Position numbers and translations under genes: made by a program
The notes under the pieces: model-generated
What the model saw: only the letters and a program-made list of their open reading frames with translations
Told to the model about the DNA's origin: nothing
Databases searched by the model: none
Shown here: one piece after another, positions 1 through 8,103 of the stretch
Position numbering within the stretch: the stretch's first letter is position 1
Layout: each line of letters starts with the position of its first letter
NCBI GenBank assembly: GCA_963791595.1
Contig: CAWBTF010000001.1
Span: 1 to 64,000, forward strand
DNA length: 64,000 nt
DNA from: JAEMQF01 sp963791595
GTDB lineage: Bacteria; Pseudomonadota; Gammaproteobacteria; Burkholderiales; Burkholderiaceae_C
Direction of reading: 5' to 3'

Positions 1-1
1 C

Positions 2-364
2 ATGTCATTTGATGAGGCGGTGCGCAAGGTCACCGAGGCTTTGAAAGTGGAAGGCTTCGGCGTGCTCAGCGACATCGACGTGCAGGCCACGCTGAAGGCG
101 AAACTCGGCGCCGAGGTTCGGCCCTACCGCATCCTGGGCGCGTGCAACCCACCGCTGGCGCACAAGGCCTTGCAGGCCGAGCCCGACATCGGCCTGCTGC
201 TGCCGTGCAACGTGGTCGTGCGCCAGGAGCTAGAGGGGCACATCACGGTGGGCTTCATCGACCCGCAGACGATGGTCGACCTGATCGACAAGCCCGCGGT
301 TCGCGAAGTCGCCGACGACGCCAAGAAGCGCCTGCTGCGGGTGCGCGAGAGCCTGATGCATTGA
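2..364 (+). CDS. DUF302 family protein, probably 5'-partial
   Basis: Small DUF302-family protein; the biochemical role of the family is not established. The family core is visible: ILGACNPPLAHKAL at residues 44-57 and LLLPCNVVV at 65-73, each carrying one conserved cysteine. The first ATG lies one base from the window edge, and family members normally have a short extra N-terminal strand, so the true start probably lies upstream and the gene is cut by the window. It ends 24 bp before the MFS transporter on the same strand, so the two may be cotranscribed. Family assignment is firm; function is unknown. Confidence 0.8.
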   Translation: MSFDEAVRKVTEALKVEGFGVLSDIDVQATLKAKLGAEVRPYRILGACNPPLAHKALQAEPDIGLLLPCNVVVRQELEGHITVGFIDPQTMVDLIDKPAVREVADDAKKRLLRVRESLMH

Positions 365-388
365 AGGTCAGCCGGCGCGTCGGCGCCA

Positions 389-1609
389 GTGCGCGTGGCC
401 CGCTCGAACCGAACGCCATCCGTCGCGTGGCGTGCCCTGCCCAGCGGCGTGTGGGTGCTGGGGCTGGGCTCGCTGTTCATGGACATCTCGTCGGAGCTGA
501 TCCACAGCCTGCTGCCGATCTTCATGGTCACGGCGCTCGGCGCGTCGATGCTGACGGTGGGCATCGTCGAGGGCGTGGCGGAAGCGACGGCCGCGCTGAT
601 GAAGGTGTTTTCCGGGGCGCTCAGCGACTACCTGGGAAAACGCAAGCCGTTGCTGGTGTTCGGCTACGCGCTGGCGGCGTTGTCCAAGCCGATGTTCCCA
701 CTCGCCGCTTCGGTGGGCTGGGTGTTCGCGGCACGCTGCATCGATAGGTTGGGAAAAGGCATCCGCGTCGCGCCGCGCGACGCGCTGGTGGCCGAGCTGA
801 CGCCGCAGGCTCACCGCGGCGCGGCGTATGGGCTGCGCCAGGCGCTCGATTCGGTGGGCGCGCTGATCGGTCCGCTGCTCGCGGTGGTGCTGATGGCCTG
901 GTTCGCGAACGACATCCGAAGCGCGATGTGGGTCGCGGTGCTGCCGGCTTTTCTCACGGTGGCGCTGCTGCTCGCCTTCGTGCGCGAGCCCGAGCGAGCG
1001 CCTGCGCAAGCCGCGGCCGGCCAGGCGCTGAGCTGGGCCGATGCGAAACGCCTGCCGCGGCGCTATTGGCTGATCGTGCTGCTCGGCGCCGTGTTCACGC
1101 TGGCGCGCTTCAGCGAGGCGTTCCTGCTGCTGCGCGGGCAGGACGTCGGCCTCGAGATCGGCTGGGTGCCGCTCGTGATGATCGTGATGAACCTGTTCTA
1201 CGCGGGCGCTGCGTATCCGGCCGGTGCCGCTGCCGACCGCATCGGCGCGCGCACGCTGTTGCTCTGGGGGCTGGCGCTGCTGATCGCCGCGGACGCGGTG
1301 CTGGCGCTGGCCGCCACGCCGTGGCTCGTGTTCGCCGGCGCCGCGCTGTGGGGCTTGCACATGGCGTTGACGCAGGGCTTGTTGTCGAAACTCGTGGCCG
1401 ACAGCGCGCCGGAATTCCTGCTCGGCACGGCTTTCGGAATCTTCAACCTCGCCAGCGGCGTCGCGCTGCTGCTCGCCAGCGTGATCGCGGGCTCGCTCTG
1501 GAACGGATTCGGCGCGCCGGCGACGTTTGCCGCGGGTGCGGTGTTCGCGGCGCTCGCCGGCATCGGACTGTTCGCCGCGCGGCATCGCGAGCCGCGAACG
1601 GGAGCTTGA
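389..1609 (+). CDS. MFS transporter
   Basis: Major facilitator superfamily carrier of 406 residues, the usual size for 12 membrane helices in the inner membrane. Hydrophobic segments alternate with short loops throughout. The loop between helices 2 and 3 carries GALSDYLGKRKP, the typical G-x3-D-x2-G-(R/K)-(R/K) MFS motif, and a related ADRIGART sits at the matching place in the second half. A conserved stretch, CIDRLGKGIRVAPRDAL, is typical of a subgroup often annotated as efflux permeases. The start is GTG, chosen because it directly precedes the basic N-terminus; no strong Shine-Dalgarno is visible. Substrate cannot be predicted. Confidence 0.85.
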   Translation: MRVARSNRTPSVAWRALPSGVWVLGLGSLFMDISSELIHSLLPIFMVTALGASMLTVGIVEGVAEATAALMKVFSGALSDYLGKRKPLLVFGYALAALSKPMFPLAASVGWVFAARCIDRLGKGIRVAPRDALVAELTPQAHRGAAYGLRQALDSVGALIGPLLAVVLMAWFANDIRSAMWVAVLPAFLTVALLLAFVREPERAPAQAAAGQALSWADAKRLPRRYWLIVLLGAVFTLARFSEAFLLLRGQDVGLEIGWVPLVMIVMNLFYAGAAYPAGAAADRIGARTLLLWGLALLIAADAVLALAATPWLVFAGAALWGLHMALTQGLLSKLVADSAPEFLLGTAFGIFNLASGVALLLASVIAGSLWNGFGAPATFAAGAVFAALAGIGLFAARHREPRTGA

Positions 1610-1714
1610 AGGTTGAACGAGGTCTTTGACGAATCCCAATCATGCGCGGCTCAGCTTGAGCGAGCATTTTCAATTCCGGCCGCGAGTTGCCGGTTCGATG
1701 AGGTGCACACCGCC

Positions 1715-2041
1715 ATGCCCGACCAACTACCGATGCCCGCGCTCGACGGCGAAGGCTTTCTCGTCGACCCCAACGACTGGACCGAGGCGGTCGCGACCGA
1801 GCTCGCACGCCGCGAAGGGATCACGCTCGGCGAGGACCATTGGGACGCGATCCGCTTCATGCGCAGCTTCTACGAGGAGAAGCAGGTCGCCGCGGACGCC
1901 CGCTTCGTCATCCGGCACCTCGAACAGCGGCTCGGCCCGGCCGCGCGCAAGCGCCTGTTCGAGCTCTTTCCCTACGGCTATCCGGGGCAGGCGTGCAAGA
2001 TCGCGGGGATGCGCCGGCCGCGCGCCTGGAGCACCGGGTGA
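1715..2041 (+). CDS. DsrC/TusE family sulfur-relay-like protein lacking the penultimate Cys
   Basis: A 108-residue DsrC/TusE/DsvC-family protein. Members of this family carry sulfur on C-terminal cysteines, in tRNA thiolation (TusE) or dissimilatory sulfur metabolism (DsrC). The family signatures are seen: DWTEAVA near 21-27, EDHWDAIRFMRSFYEE at 40-55 and the C-terminal arm GQACKIAGMRRPRAW. Cys94 matches the CysB position of DsrC, but the essential CysA position eleven residues on is Trp105, followed by a short STG tail. TusE has the opposite pattern (CysA only). Other frames at the 3' end do not restore a cysteine. The ATG at 1715 is chosen because residues upstream in the same frame do not resemble the family. 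Confidence 0.85.
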   Translation: MPDQLPMPALDGEGFLVDPNDWTEAVATELARREGITLGEDHWDAIRFMRSFYEEKQVAADARFVIRHLEQRLGPAARKRLFELFPYGYPGQACKIAGMRRPRAWSTG

Positions 2042-2120
2042 AGTGAAAGTTCGTCTACGTCGACTTGCGTCAAACCTTCTGGGGAGGGCTGACTGCTTTC
2101 GACCCAAGCCCGACGTCCGC

Positions 2121-3300
2121 TCAGTCCCGATAGCGCGGCACCAGCGCCTCCAGCTGCCGAATCTCAGCCAGCGTGCGCGCGCCGAGCAGGCCCATGACGC
2201 GATCGATCTCGTCGCGATAGATCGCCAGCACCCGCTCCACGCCGGCCTGCCCGGCCACGGCCAGGCCCCACAGCTGCGGGCGCGCGACGAGCACGGCGGC
2301 CGCGCCGAGCGCGAGCGCCTTGACCACGTCCGCGCCACGGCGCACGCCACCGTCCAGCAGCACCGGCAGGCGGCCCTGCACGGCGCCGACGATGTCGGGC
2401 AAGGCCTCCAGCGAACTCGTCGCGCCGTCCAGCTGCCGGCCGCCGTGGTTGGACACGATCAGGCCGTCGATGCCCAGCGCCAACGCACGCTTCGCCTCCG
2501 CCGGGTGCAGCACGCCCTTGAGCAGCAGCGGACCGCGCCACTGCTCGCGCAGCCGGGCCACGTCGTCCCAGTTCATGGCCGGATCCAGCAGCGATGCCAT
2601 GCGCCCGGCCAGGGTGGTGAGCGACTCGCTCGAGCCTGGGCGCAGGTAGTTGCCGAAGGTCAAGCGTGCGCAGCTCGTTGCGCATCGCCCAGGCCCAGCG
2701 CCACTTCGGCGTCATCGCCAGCCACTGGCGCGCGCTGAAGCGCGGCGGGATCGAGAAGCCGTTCGCCAGATCGCGCTCGCGCTGGCCGAGCAGCTGGTTG
2801 TCGATGGTCAGCACCAGCGCCTGGTAACCGGCGCCGTGCGCGCGGTCGGCGAGCTCGCGGGTGAAGGCGCGGTCGCGGTAGATGAACACCTGCATCCAGC
2901 GCGGCCCGTCGTGCTGCGCGGCGACCTGTTCGATCGAACACACCGAGCCATGGCTCAGGCAGTACACCGTGCCCGCGGCCGCCGCGGCGCGTGCTGCGGC
3001 AATCTCGCCGCGCGGCCAGAACAGCCCGGCCAGGCCGGTGGGCCCGATGAGCACCGGACCACTCAGGGTCTGGCCGAACAAGGTCAGGGACTGGTCACGC
3101 ACGCCCGCGCCGCGCAGCGGCTGCGGCACGAAGGCCCAGCGGCCGAACGCCGACTCGTTGCGCCGCAGCGTGCGTTCGTCTTCGGCGCCGCCATCGGCAA
3201 AGTCGAAGATCGCCTGCGGCAGGCGGCGGCGTGCCGCCTCGCGCATCGAGCGGATGTGGGGGTAGCGCTGCGCGAGAGTGGGATCGGGCATCGGGGGCAT
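2121..3300 (-). pseudogene. FMN-dependent alpha-hydroxyacid oxidase/dehydrogenase, frameshifted
   Basis: Member of the L-lactate dehydrogenase (LldD)/glycolate oxidase family, which uses FMN to oxidise 2-hydroxyacids to 2-oxoacids. The N-terminal part (FDFADGGAEDERTLRRNE, then VLIGPTGLAGLFWPRGE and ALVLTIDNQ) reads in one frame. The C-terminal part, with the FMN/catalytic signature VSNHGGRQLDG, LPVLLDGGVRRGADVVKAL and a GRPQ-like VARPQLWG, reads in another. The two join if one base is removed near position 2664, giving about 393 residues, a normal family length. No further stops or deletions are seen, so this may be a sequencing error or a very recent mutation. The start at the ATG ending at 3300 is tentative; another lies at 3354. 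It is divergent from the RraA-like gene. Confidence 0.75.
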
Positions 3301-3381
3301 CGGCGGCTCGGGCGGGCTGAAGGCTCGAAGCGGCGGCCCGCGTCTCGGTACCATCTCCGTTCCCGTCACGAAGGATAGAAC

Positions 3382-4038
3382 ATGATCGACGAAGCCCCAC
3401 GGATCCGGCGCCAGCCGGTGCAGCGGCCGAGCGCGGCGCAAGTGGATGCGCTGCGCGGCACGCCCACCGGCTTCCTGGTCGACGCGCTCGGCGGCAGCGG
3501 CGCGCTGGACTACCGCATCAAGCCCGCCATCGCCGAACAGGCCGCGTGCTGCGGCGTGGCGCTGACCTGCGATGCCGGCCCGGCCGACAACCTGGCGCTG
3601 ATGGCAGCGCTGGAAGCGCTGCAGCCGGGCGATGTGCTGGTCGCCGCCACAGGCGGCTACACCGGCTGCGCGGTCACCGGCGACCTGGTGCTGGGCATGG
3701 CACGCAACTGCGGCGCGGTCGGTTTCGTCACCGACGGCTGCGTGCGCGACCTGCCCGGCATCCGCGCGGTCGGTCTGCCGTGCTACTGCGTCGGCGTCAC
3801 GCCCAATTCGCCGGCCCGCTCGGGCCCGGGCAGCGTGGGTCTTGCGGTCACCATCGCCGGCCATCCGGTGGCCAGCGGCGACGTCATCGTCTGCGACGCT
3901 GACGGCGTGGTCGTCGTGCCGCAGGGGCGCCTGGACGAAGTGATCGGGCGTCTGCCGGCGATCCGCAAGGCAGAGGCCGAACTCGACCAGGCGGTGCGCG
4001 ACGGCCTGCGCGTGCCGGGCTTCCTGGCCAAGGACTGA
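3382..4038 (+). CDS. RraA-like / 4-hydroxy-4-methyl-2-oxoglutarate aldolase family protein
   Basis: A 218-residue RraA/HMG-aldolase fold protein. Relatives are either class II aldolases that split 4-hydroxy-4-methyl-2-oxoglutarate or oxaloacetate with a divalent metal, or RNase E regulators. The family block is plain: PADNLALMAALE near 72-83, GDLVLGMARNCGAVGFVTDGCVRD across about 103-126 (including the metal/substrate DG-x2-RD motif), and the PVASGDVIVCDADGVVVVP strand near the C-terminus. The intact G-x-x-x-R-D residues favour aldolase activity over a purely regulatory role. Start ATG with GGATAG upstream. It is divergent from a 2-hydroxyacid oxidase gene that would make 2-oxoacids, a suggestive but unproven metabolic link. 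Confidence 0.85.
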   Translation: MIDEAPRIRRQPVQRPSAAQVDALRGTPTGFLVDALGGSGALDYRIKPAIAEQAACCGVALTCDAGPADNLALMAALEALQPGDVLVAATGGYTGCAVTGDLVLGMARNCGAVGFVTDGCVRDLPGIRAVGLPCYCVGVTPNSPARSGPGSVGLAVTIAGHPVASGDVIVCDADGVVVVPQGRLDEVIGRLPAIRKAEAELDQAVRDGLRVPGFLAKD

Positions 4039-4088
4039 TCGACCTCGGCCGGCGGCGCGACCGAACCACCACACCGAGGCCGCTTGAC

Positions 4089-4850
4089 TCAAAGCCGATC
4101 AGGCTCATCAGGGACTGAGTGCGAAACAAGCGAACGCGATTTCTCTTCGTCGTCTTCGTCCCCACCGACGTTGCCTTCCCAGGCGTATCGCTTGCGCGGC
4201 GGTACGTCGAGGCGCCGCAACGCAATCGCAAACCCGACGCCGATGAGCGCGGCTGCGAGATGAGTCTCCCACGACACTCCAGGCTGTGTGGGCAGCACGC
4301 CATACGCCAGGTATCCGTACATGAAACAGACCACGAGAGACGCGGCGACGGCTCGCCTGTCGCGCCGCAGTACACCGGCCAAGAAAACATAACTGACCAA
4401 GCCGTACACCAGCCCGCTGGCGCCGAAGTGCACGGAGTCTCGGCCGAACAGCCACACCGCGAGGCCGGTTCCAAAGTAGATCGCCGGCAACACTCGCAAC
4501 GCCGAAATCGGATACAGAAACAACATTGCCGTACCCAGCACCAACAACGGCGGCGTGTTCGAGATCAGGTGGGCGAACCCGTCGTGTACCAGGGGCGCGA
4601 ACAAGATCCCGAGCAGCCCAATCCATTGGCGCGGGTGGATGCCAAAAGGCCCCGGCTCTTGGCCCAGGCCCGAGTTCACGAGATAGATGAACCAGAGGAT
4701 GCCGACGAAGCCGCAAGCAATCTTGAGCGCCAGTCGAAAGTGTGCGCGCCGCTGACGGGAACCCGTGTAGTCCGGGTCGGGAATGTGGATCTGCACGAGG
4801 CGTAGATTGTCCGTCGAGGCGGCCGGTGAGGCCGCGAAGCCATGGGACAC
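4089..4850 (-). CDS. Rhomboid family intramembrane serine protease
   Basis: Integral-membrane rhomboid-type protease of 253 residues that would cleave transmembrane substrates within the bilayer. The catalytic dyad is visible: Ser145 in HFGASGLVYG (the GxSG motif) and His197 in SWETHLAAALIG. The oxyanion-type His94 and Asn98 lie in HLISN. A soluble N-terminus of about 40 residues precedes roughly six hydrophobic segments, and the tail is charged and acidic (a run of Asp/Glu/Lys after residue 230). By eye this gene and the next have lower GC than the flanks. Substrate is unknown and no partner gene is adjacent. It converges on the RraA-like gene. Confidence 0.85.
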   Translation of the reverse strand: MSHGFAASPAASTDNLRLVQIHIPDPDYTGSRQRRAHFRLALKIACGFVGILWFIYLVNSGLGQEPGPFGIHPRQWIGLLGILFAPLVHDGFAHLISNTPPLLVLGTAMLFLYPISALRVLPAIYFGTGLAVWLFGRDSVHFGASGLVYGLVSYVFLAGVLRRDRRAVAASLVVCFMYGYLAYGVLPTQPGVSWETHLAAALIGVGFAIALRRLDVPPRKRYAWEGNVGGDEDDEEKSRSLVSHSVPDEPDRL

Positions 4851-4935
4851 GAGCGTTATCTACCTGGTGACGTTTCGGCTCGGACGCGAGCCGGACCACT
4901 TCACCACGCCGCGCAAGTTCAAGATCGGCTGATGC

Positions 4936-5844
4936 CTACGAGCGGCGATCGTTGTGAGTTTCGGCCAGAAAAACAGCGAGTGTGGAGGCTGCGCCAACCG
5001 CCAGTTTGGCGTGCCTGGGCTGAAGACCTTTGGCACCTGCGGCCTTGCCATGGCCAGTGCCGTAGTGATTGCGGAGCTCGGCAACACCCTGCGTGATGGT
5101 GGCCAGGTTGCTGAGGAGCCGCTTGATGGTGTCCGAAGCCTTCGCCTTTTCGGGGATGTCGGCGGGCGTGAGCTCGAGTTCCTTGCTGGTGAGCTTCACC
5201 AACTCGGGGATGTCCGCGTTTTTCGAGAAGGCGACGCCGCGATCGGTGAGGATTGTTTTGCAGCAGGTCTCGACGAGTTCCTTTGCCGTGCCGATGGCCA
5301 AGCCAGGGTCATTCAGGACGGCTGCATCCATGCGCGTAATCTGCTGGGCTACGTAACCAGGATCGGTGCCGGCGAGCGTCTCACGCGCGGCGGAAAGCGC
5401 CGGTGTGCCGATGATGCCAACGAACCGGCCAACAAATACGGGGCGGCCGGACATGCGAGTGCGTTCGACCAATTGGAAGCCGTCTTTGGCAAGGAGTTCG
5501 TTGAAGAGCTGCCGCAGCCTCTCGACTTCGGTCGCGTCGCTGCGCACCACAGGGTGCAGCATCTCGCAAAGAAAGCGGAGCAATACCTCATCGTCACCGT
5601 TCATCAGACTGAAGCGTTCGTCGTAGAACACCCAGTCCTCATCCCAATCGAAATTGTTGACCCGATGCTGCCAGATGTCGCCAGCCGCGTCCTTGAAGCG
5701 GCTGTCGGTCGACGGAAGCGCCTGAAGGTCGTACAGGCGTGACAGGAATTCTGTCTCGTCCAGGCGACCACACCAGCTGATCCTCACCGAGAACAGGGAG
5801 TCGACGATATCGCGACGGGTTAGTAGGGAGATTTTCATGGGCAC
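4936..5844 (-). CDS. Abortive-infection family protein with C-terminal HEPN-type domain
   Basis: A 302-residue protein resembling AbiJ-like/abortive-infection proteins. The N-terminal half (about 1-110) has the RRDIVDSL, GRLDETEFLSRLYDL and HRVNNFDWDEDWVF pattern of Abi N-terminal domains. The C-terminal 130 residues match the Abi C-terminal HEPN type and contain RNHYGTGHG, where Arg258 and His265 form the R-x(4-6)-H pair used by HEPN ribonucleases. Such proteins are known or predicted to stop growth of phage-infected cells by RNA cleavage. It stands alone between a rhomboid gene and an exporter operon, and by eye has lower GC and softer codon bias than its neighbours, as expected of acquired defence genes. 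Start may be Met1 or Met3. Target and trigger are unknown. Confidence 0.75.
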   Translation of the reverse strand: MPMKISLLTRRDIVDSLFSVRISWCGRLDETEFLSRLYDLQALPSTDSRFKDAAGDIWQHRVNNFDWDEDWVFYDERFSLMNGDDEVLLRFLCEMLHPVVRSDATEVERLRQLFNELLAKDGFQLVERTRMSGRPVFVGRFVGIIGTPALSAARETLAGTDPGYVAQQITRMDAAVLNDPGLAIGTAKELVETCCKTILTDRGVAFSKNADIPELVKLTSKELELTPADIPEKAKASDTIKRLLSNLATITQGVAELRNHYGTGHGKAAGAKGLQPRHAKLAVGAASTLAVFLAETHNDRRS

Positions 5845-6171
5845 CTTCAGGTCACGATGCGTTCGACCTCGTCGAGGCTACCTGGTCTTGCGACGATCGC
5901 AGTGGCCTGTCCTGCGCGGCGCTCTCATGGTAGAGATCAATCGATTGGATTGTCGCTTTGAGTATCGGGCTTGGGACGTTGACGTGCGTCAGTCGTGCAT
6001 GAGTGTGACTTGGACCCTGGAGATCGCGTGGCCGCAATCCGTCTTGAAGCGGCCATTCGGCAGGCGAACCTAAATTCAGCTTCTGGCCGAACGCAACCCT
6101 TCACGATGCATCTGCATTTCATGCGCCGCGGGTCGCGCGAAATGCGGTGGAGCATCTGATTTGAGACGACC
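5845..6171. other. Intergenic region, no supported gene
   Basis: About 330 bp between the Abi-like gene and the ABC exporter ATPase. It is less GC-rich than its surroundings and has a short tract, TAGAGATCAATCGATTGGAT, near 5932, but no coherent reading frame, tRNA, repeat shared with the rest of the window, or convincing terminator. The promoter of the Abi-like gene should lie at its left end. Confidence 0.5.
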
Positions 6172-6897
6172 TCAATGCGGCTCGGCCGCCACCTGCGGCG
6201 CCATGCGCGCCAGCACCCCATCTTCGAGGTGGTACACCGTGTCGAAGCCTTCGATCATGCGCCGGTCGTGCGTCACCGTGATCACCGCTGAATGCCGCTC
6301 GCGGGCGATGTTGCGCAGCAGCGCCATCACCTTGTTGCCGCGCTCGGTGTCGAGCGCCGCGGTCGGCTCGTCGGCGAGGATCAGCGGCGGCTCGTTGGCG
6401 AGCGCGCGGCCGATCGCGACGCGCTGCTGCTCGCCGCCAGACAGGTTGGCGGGCAGCGAATCGGCGCGGTGCGCGATCTCGAGGTAGCCGAGCAGCTCCT
6501 TCGCGCGCCGCGCCGCTTCGCGCCGGGGGATGCCGTTCAACTGCATGATCAGCGCGACGTTCTCCTGCGCGGTCAGGAACGGGATCAGGTTGTGCTGCTG
6601 GAAGATGAAACCGATGTTGCGGCGCCGGAAGGCGCGCGCGTCCACGCCCGTCCAGCCGTTGTTGTAGACCTCTTGCCCGTTGATCGCGATGCGCCCGCTG
6701 CTCGGCTCGAGGATCAGGCTGATCGACAGCAGCAGCGTGCTCTTGCCCGATCCGCTCGGCCCCAGCAGCGCGGCGAGTTCGCCCGCCTGCACGCTGAACG
6801 TGCACGGCTTGAGCGCGTGCACGGCGAGCTCTCCGCTGCCGAAGGTCTTGGAGACGCCTTCGACTTCGACGACGGGCACGTCAACCGCCCAGCGCAA
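6172..6897 (-). CDS. ABC transporter ATP-binding protein (MacB/LolD/DevA type)
   Basis: A 241-residue ATPase subunit of a type VII (MacB/DevA-like) ABC transporter, acting at the cytoplasmic face of the inner membrane. Walker A is GPSGSGKST, the signature is LSGGEQQR and Walker B is LILADEP, with the H-loop in TVTHD; FQQHNLIPFLTAQENV is the Q-loop region typical of this class. It is the last gene of a minus-strand operon and its start overlaps the end of the permease gene by 17 bp, so translation is probably coupled. The membrane fusion protein and permease upstream indicate a tripartite envelope exporter. Substrate is unknown. Confidence 0.9.
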   Translation of the reverse strand: MRWAVDVPVVEVEGVSKTFGSGELAVHALKPCTFSVQAGELAALLGPSGSGKSTLLLSISLILEPSSGRIAINGQEVYNNGWTGVDARAFRRRNIGFIFQQHNLIPFLTAQENVALIMQLNGIPRREAARRAKELLGYLEIAHRADSLPANLSGGEQQRVAIGRALANEPPLILADEPTAALDTERGNKVMALLRNIARERHSAVITVTHDRRMIEGFDTVYHLEDGVLARMAPQVAAEPH

Positions 6898-8074
6898 GTT
6901 GCGGCGGCGTGCGCAGCGCGTGCCAGATCGCCAGCAGGCTCGCGACCACGCCGCCGACCAGCATCACCGCGAAAGTGATCGCGGTCTCTTCTGCCAGGAA
7001 CGTCAGGCTGCGCGGAAACCCCGGCGCGATCGCCTCGCGCAGTCCGTAGGCGGCGGCAAAACTCGCCAGTGTGAGCGCCATCGACTGCTCCATGATCAGC
7101 CGCACGATCACGAAGTTCGGCGCGCCGATCAGCTTCAAGGTCGCGATGGATCTGATCTTCTCGATCGTCAGCACGTAGATGATGAGCGCGATGATCACGA
7201 TCGAGACGACGACGAGCAGCGCGCGGAACAGGCCGAGCACGGCCGACATCATGCGCAGCCGCCCCTCCAGCATCAGCTCGCGTTCCTGCGCGCTCGTGTA
7301 GACGTTGAAGTAGAGCCAGTCGCGGATGTGCTGCGCAACGCCCGCTGCGTCGGCACCGGGCGCGAGCTTGACGAGCACCGCGTTCACCGTATCGCCGGGC
7401 GCGGCCAGCAGCGGCAGCAGCCGGTTCGCCTGCTCGCGCGTATAACCGGCGCGTTCCAGGCGCTGCAGGTTCGCGGCGCGCGCGGCGGTCAGCGCGCGGT
7501 TGTCCTGCTGGAACTGCACTTCTTGCGCGTCGGGAAGCGACAAGTAGACGAGCGGGTTGCCGCCGGAATCGACCGCGCCCTGCGTGATGCCGACCACGCT
7601 GTAGTCATGCGTGCCGAGCGGCACCTTGTCGCCGAGTTCCAAGCCGAGCTTGCGGTCCGCCACCATTTCGAAGTGCGGCGCCTCGATGGCGCGGCCGCGC
7701 GCGAGCCGGCCCGGGCCGCCCAGGCCGCCGAACACGTCGTAGCCGATCACCGTGAACTGGCGGCTCCTGCCGGCGATGTCGCGCTGCGCGCCGTAGATCA
7801 CGAGCGGGCTCGCCGCGGCCACGCCGGGCGTCGCCGCGACGCTCTTGTGGCTGTCGAGCGGGATGCGCGAACTCTCGTTGAACGGGCCGCCGCGGCCGCG
7901 CTCGACGACCCACAGATCGGTCGCGGTGTTTTCGATCAGCCACACGCCGTCTGCGATGTTGCCCTGGTAGATGCCGTTCATCACGAGCACGATGGCGAGC
8001 AGCATCGCCACGCCGGCGATCGTGGCGACGAACTTGCCGAGGTGGCGGCGGATGTCCTTGACGGCGAGGTCCAT
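6881..8074 (-). CDS. ABC transporter permease, FtsX/MacB (DevC) type
   Basis: A 397-residue FtsX-like permease with one N-terminal membrane segment (about residues 13-35), a periplasmic domain of some 220 residues, and three C-terminal hydrophobic segments from about residue 270. This is the DevC/MacB topology, in which the permease transmits ATP hydrolysis to the periplasmic side rather than forming a channel. The periplasmic region has the MacB-like stretch VIGYDVFGG. It lies 29 bp after the membrane fusion protein gene and overlaps the ATPase gene, so the three form one exporter. ATG start. Confidence 0.85.
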   Translation of the reverse strand: MDLAVKDIRRHLGKFVATIAGVAMLLAIVLVMNGIYQGNIADGVWLIENTATDLWVVERGRGGPFNESSRIPLDSHKSVAATPGVAAASPLVIYGAQRDIAGRSRQFTVIGYDVFGGLGGPGRLARGRAIEAPHFEMVADRKLGLELGDKVPLGTHDYSVVGITQGAVDSGGNPLVYLSLPDAQEVQFQQDNRALTAARAANLQRLERAGYTREQANRLLPLLAAPGDTVNAVLVKLAPGADAAGVAQHIRDWLYFNVYTSAQERELMLEGRLRMMSAVLGLFRALLVVVSIVIIALIIYVLTIEKIRSIATLKLIGAPNFVIVRLIMEQSMALTLASFAAAYGLREAIAPGFPRSLTFLAEETAITFAVMLVGGVVASLLAIWHALRTPPQLALGG

Positions 8075-8103
8075 GGTCGAGACGCGCGCTGCGCTGTCGG
8101 GCG

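Noticed and set aside
5837..6073. 78-codon plus-strand frame between the Abi-like and exporter genes
   Set aside because: Weak start context, atypical codon use and no resemblance to any family; probably chance.
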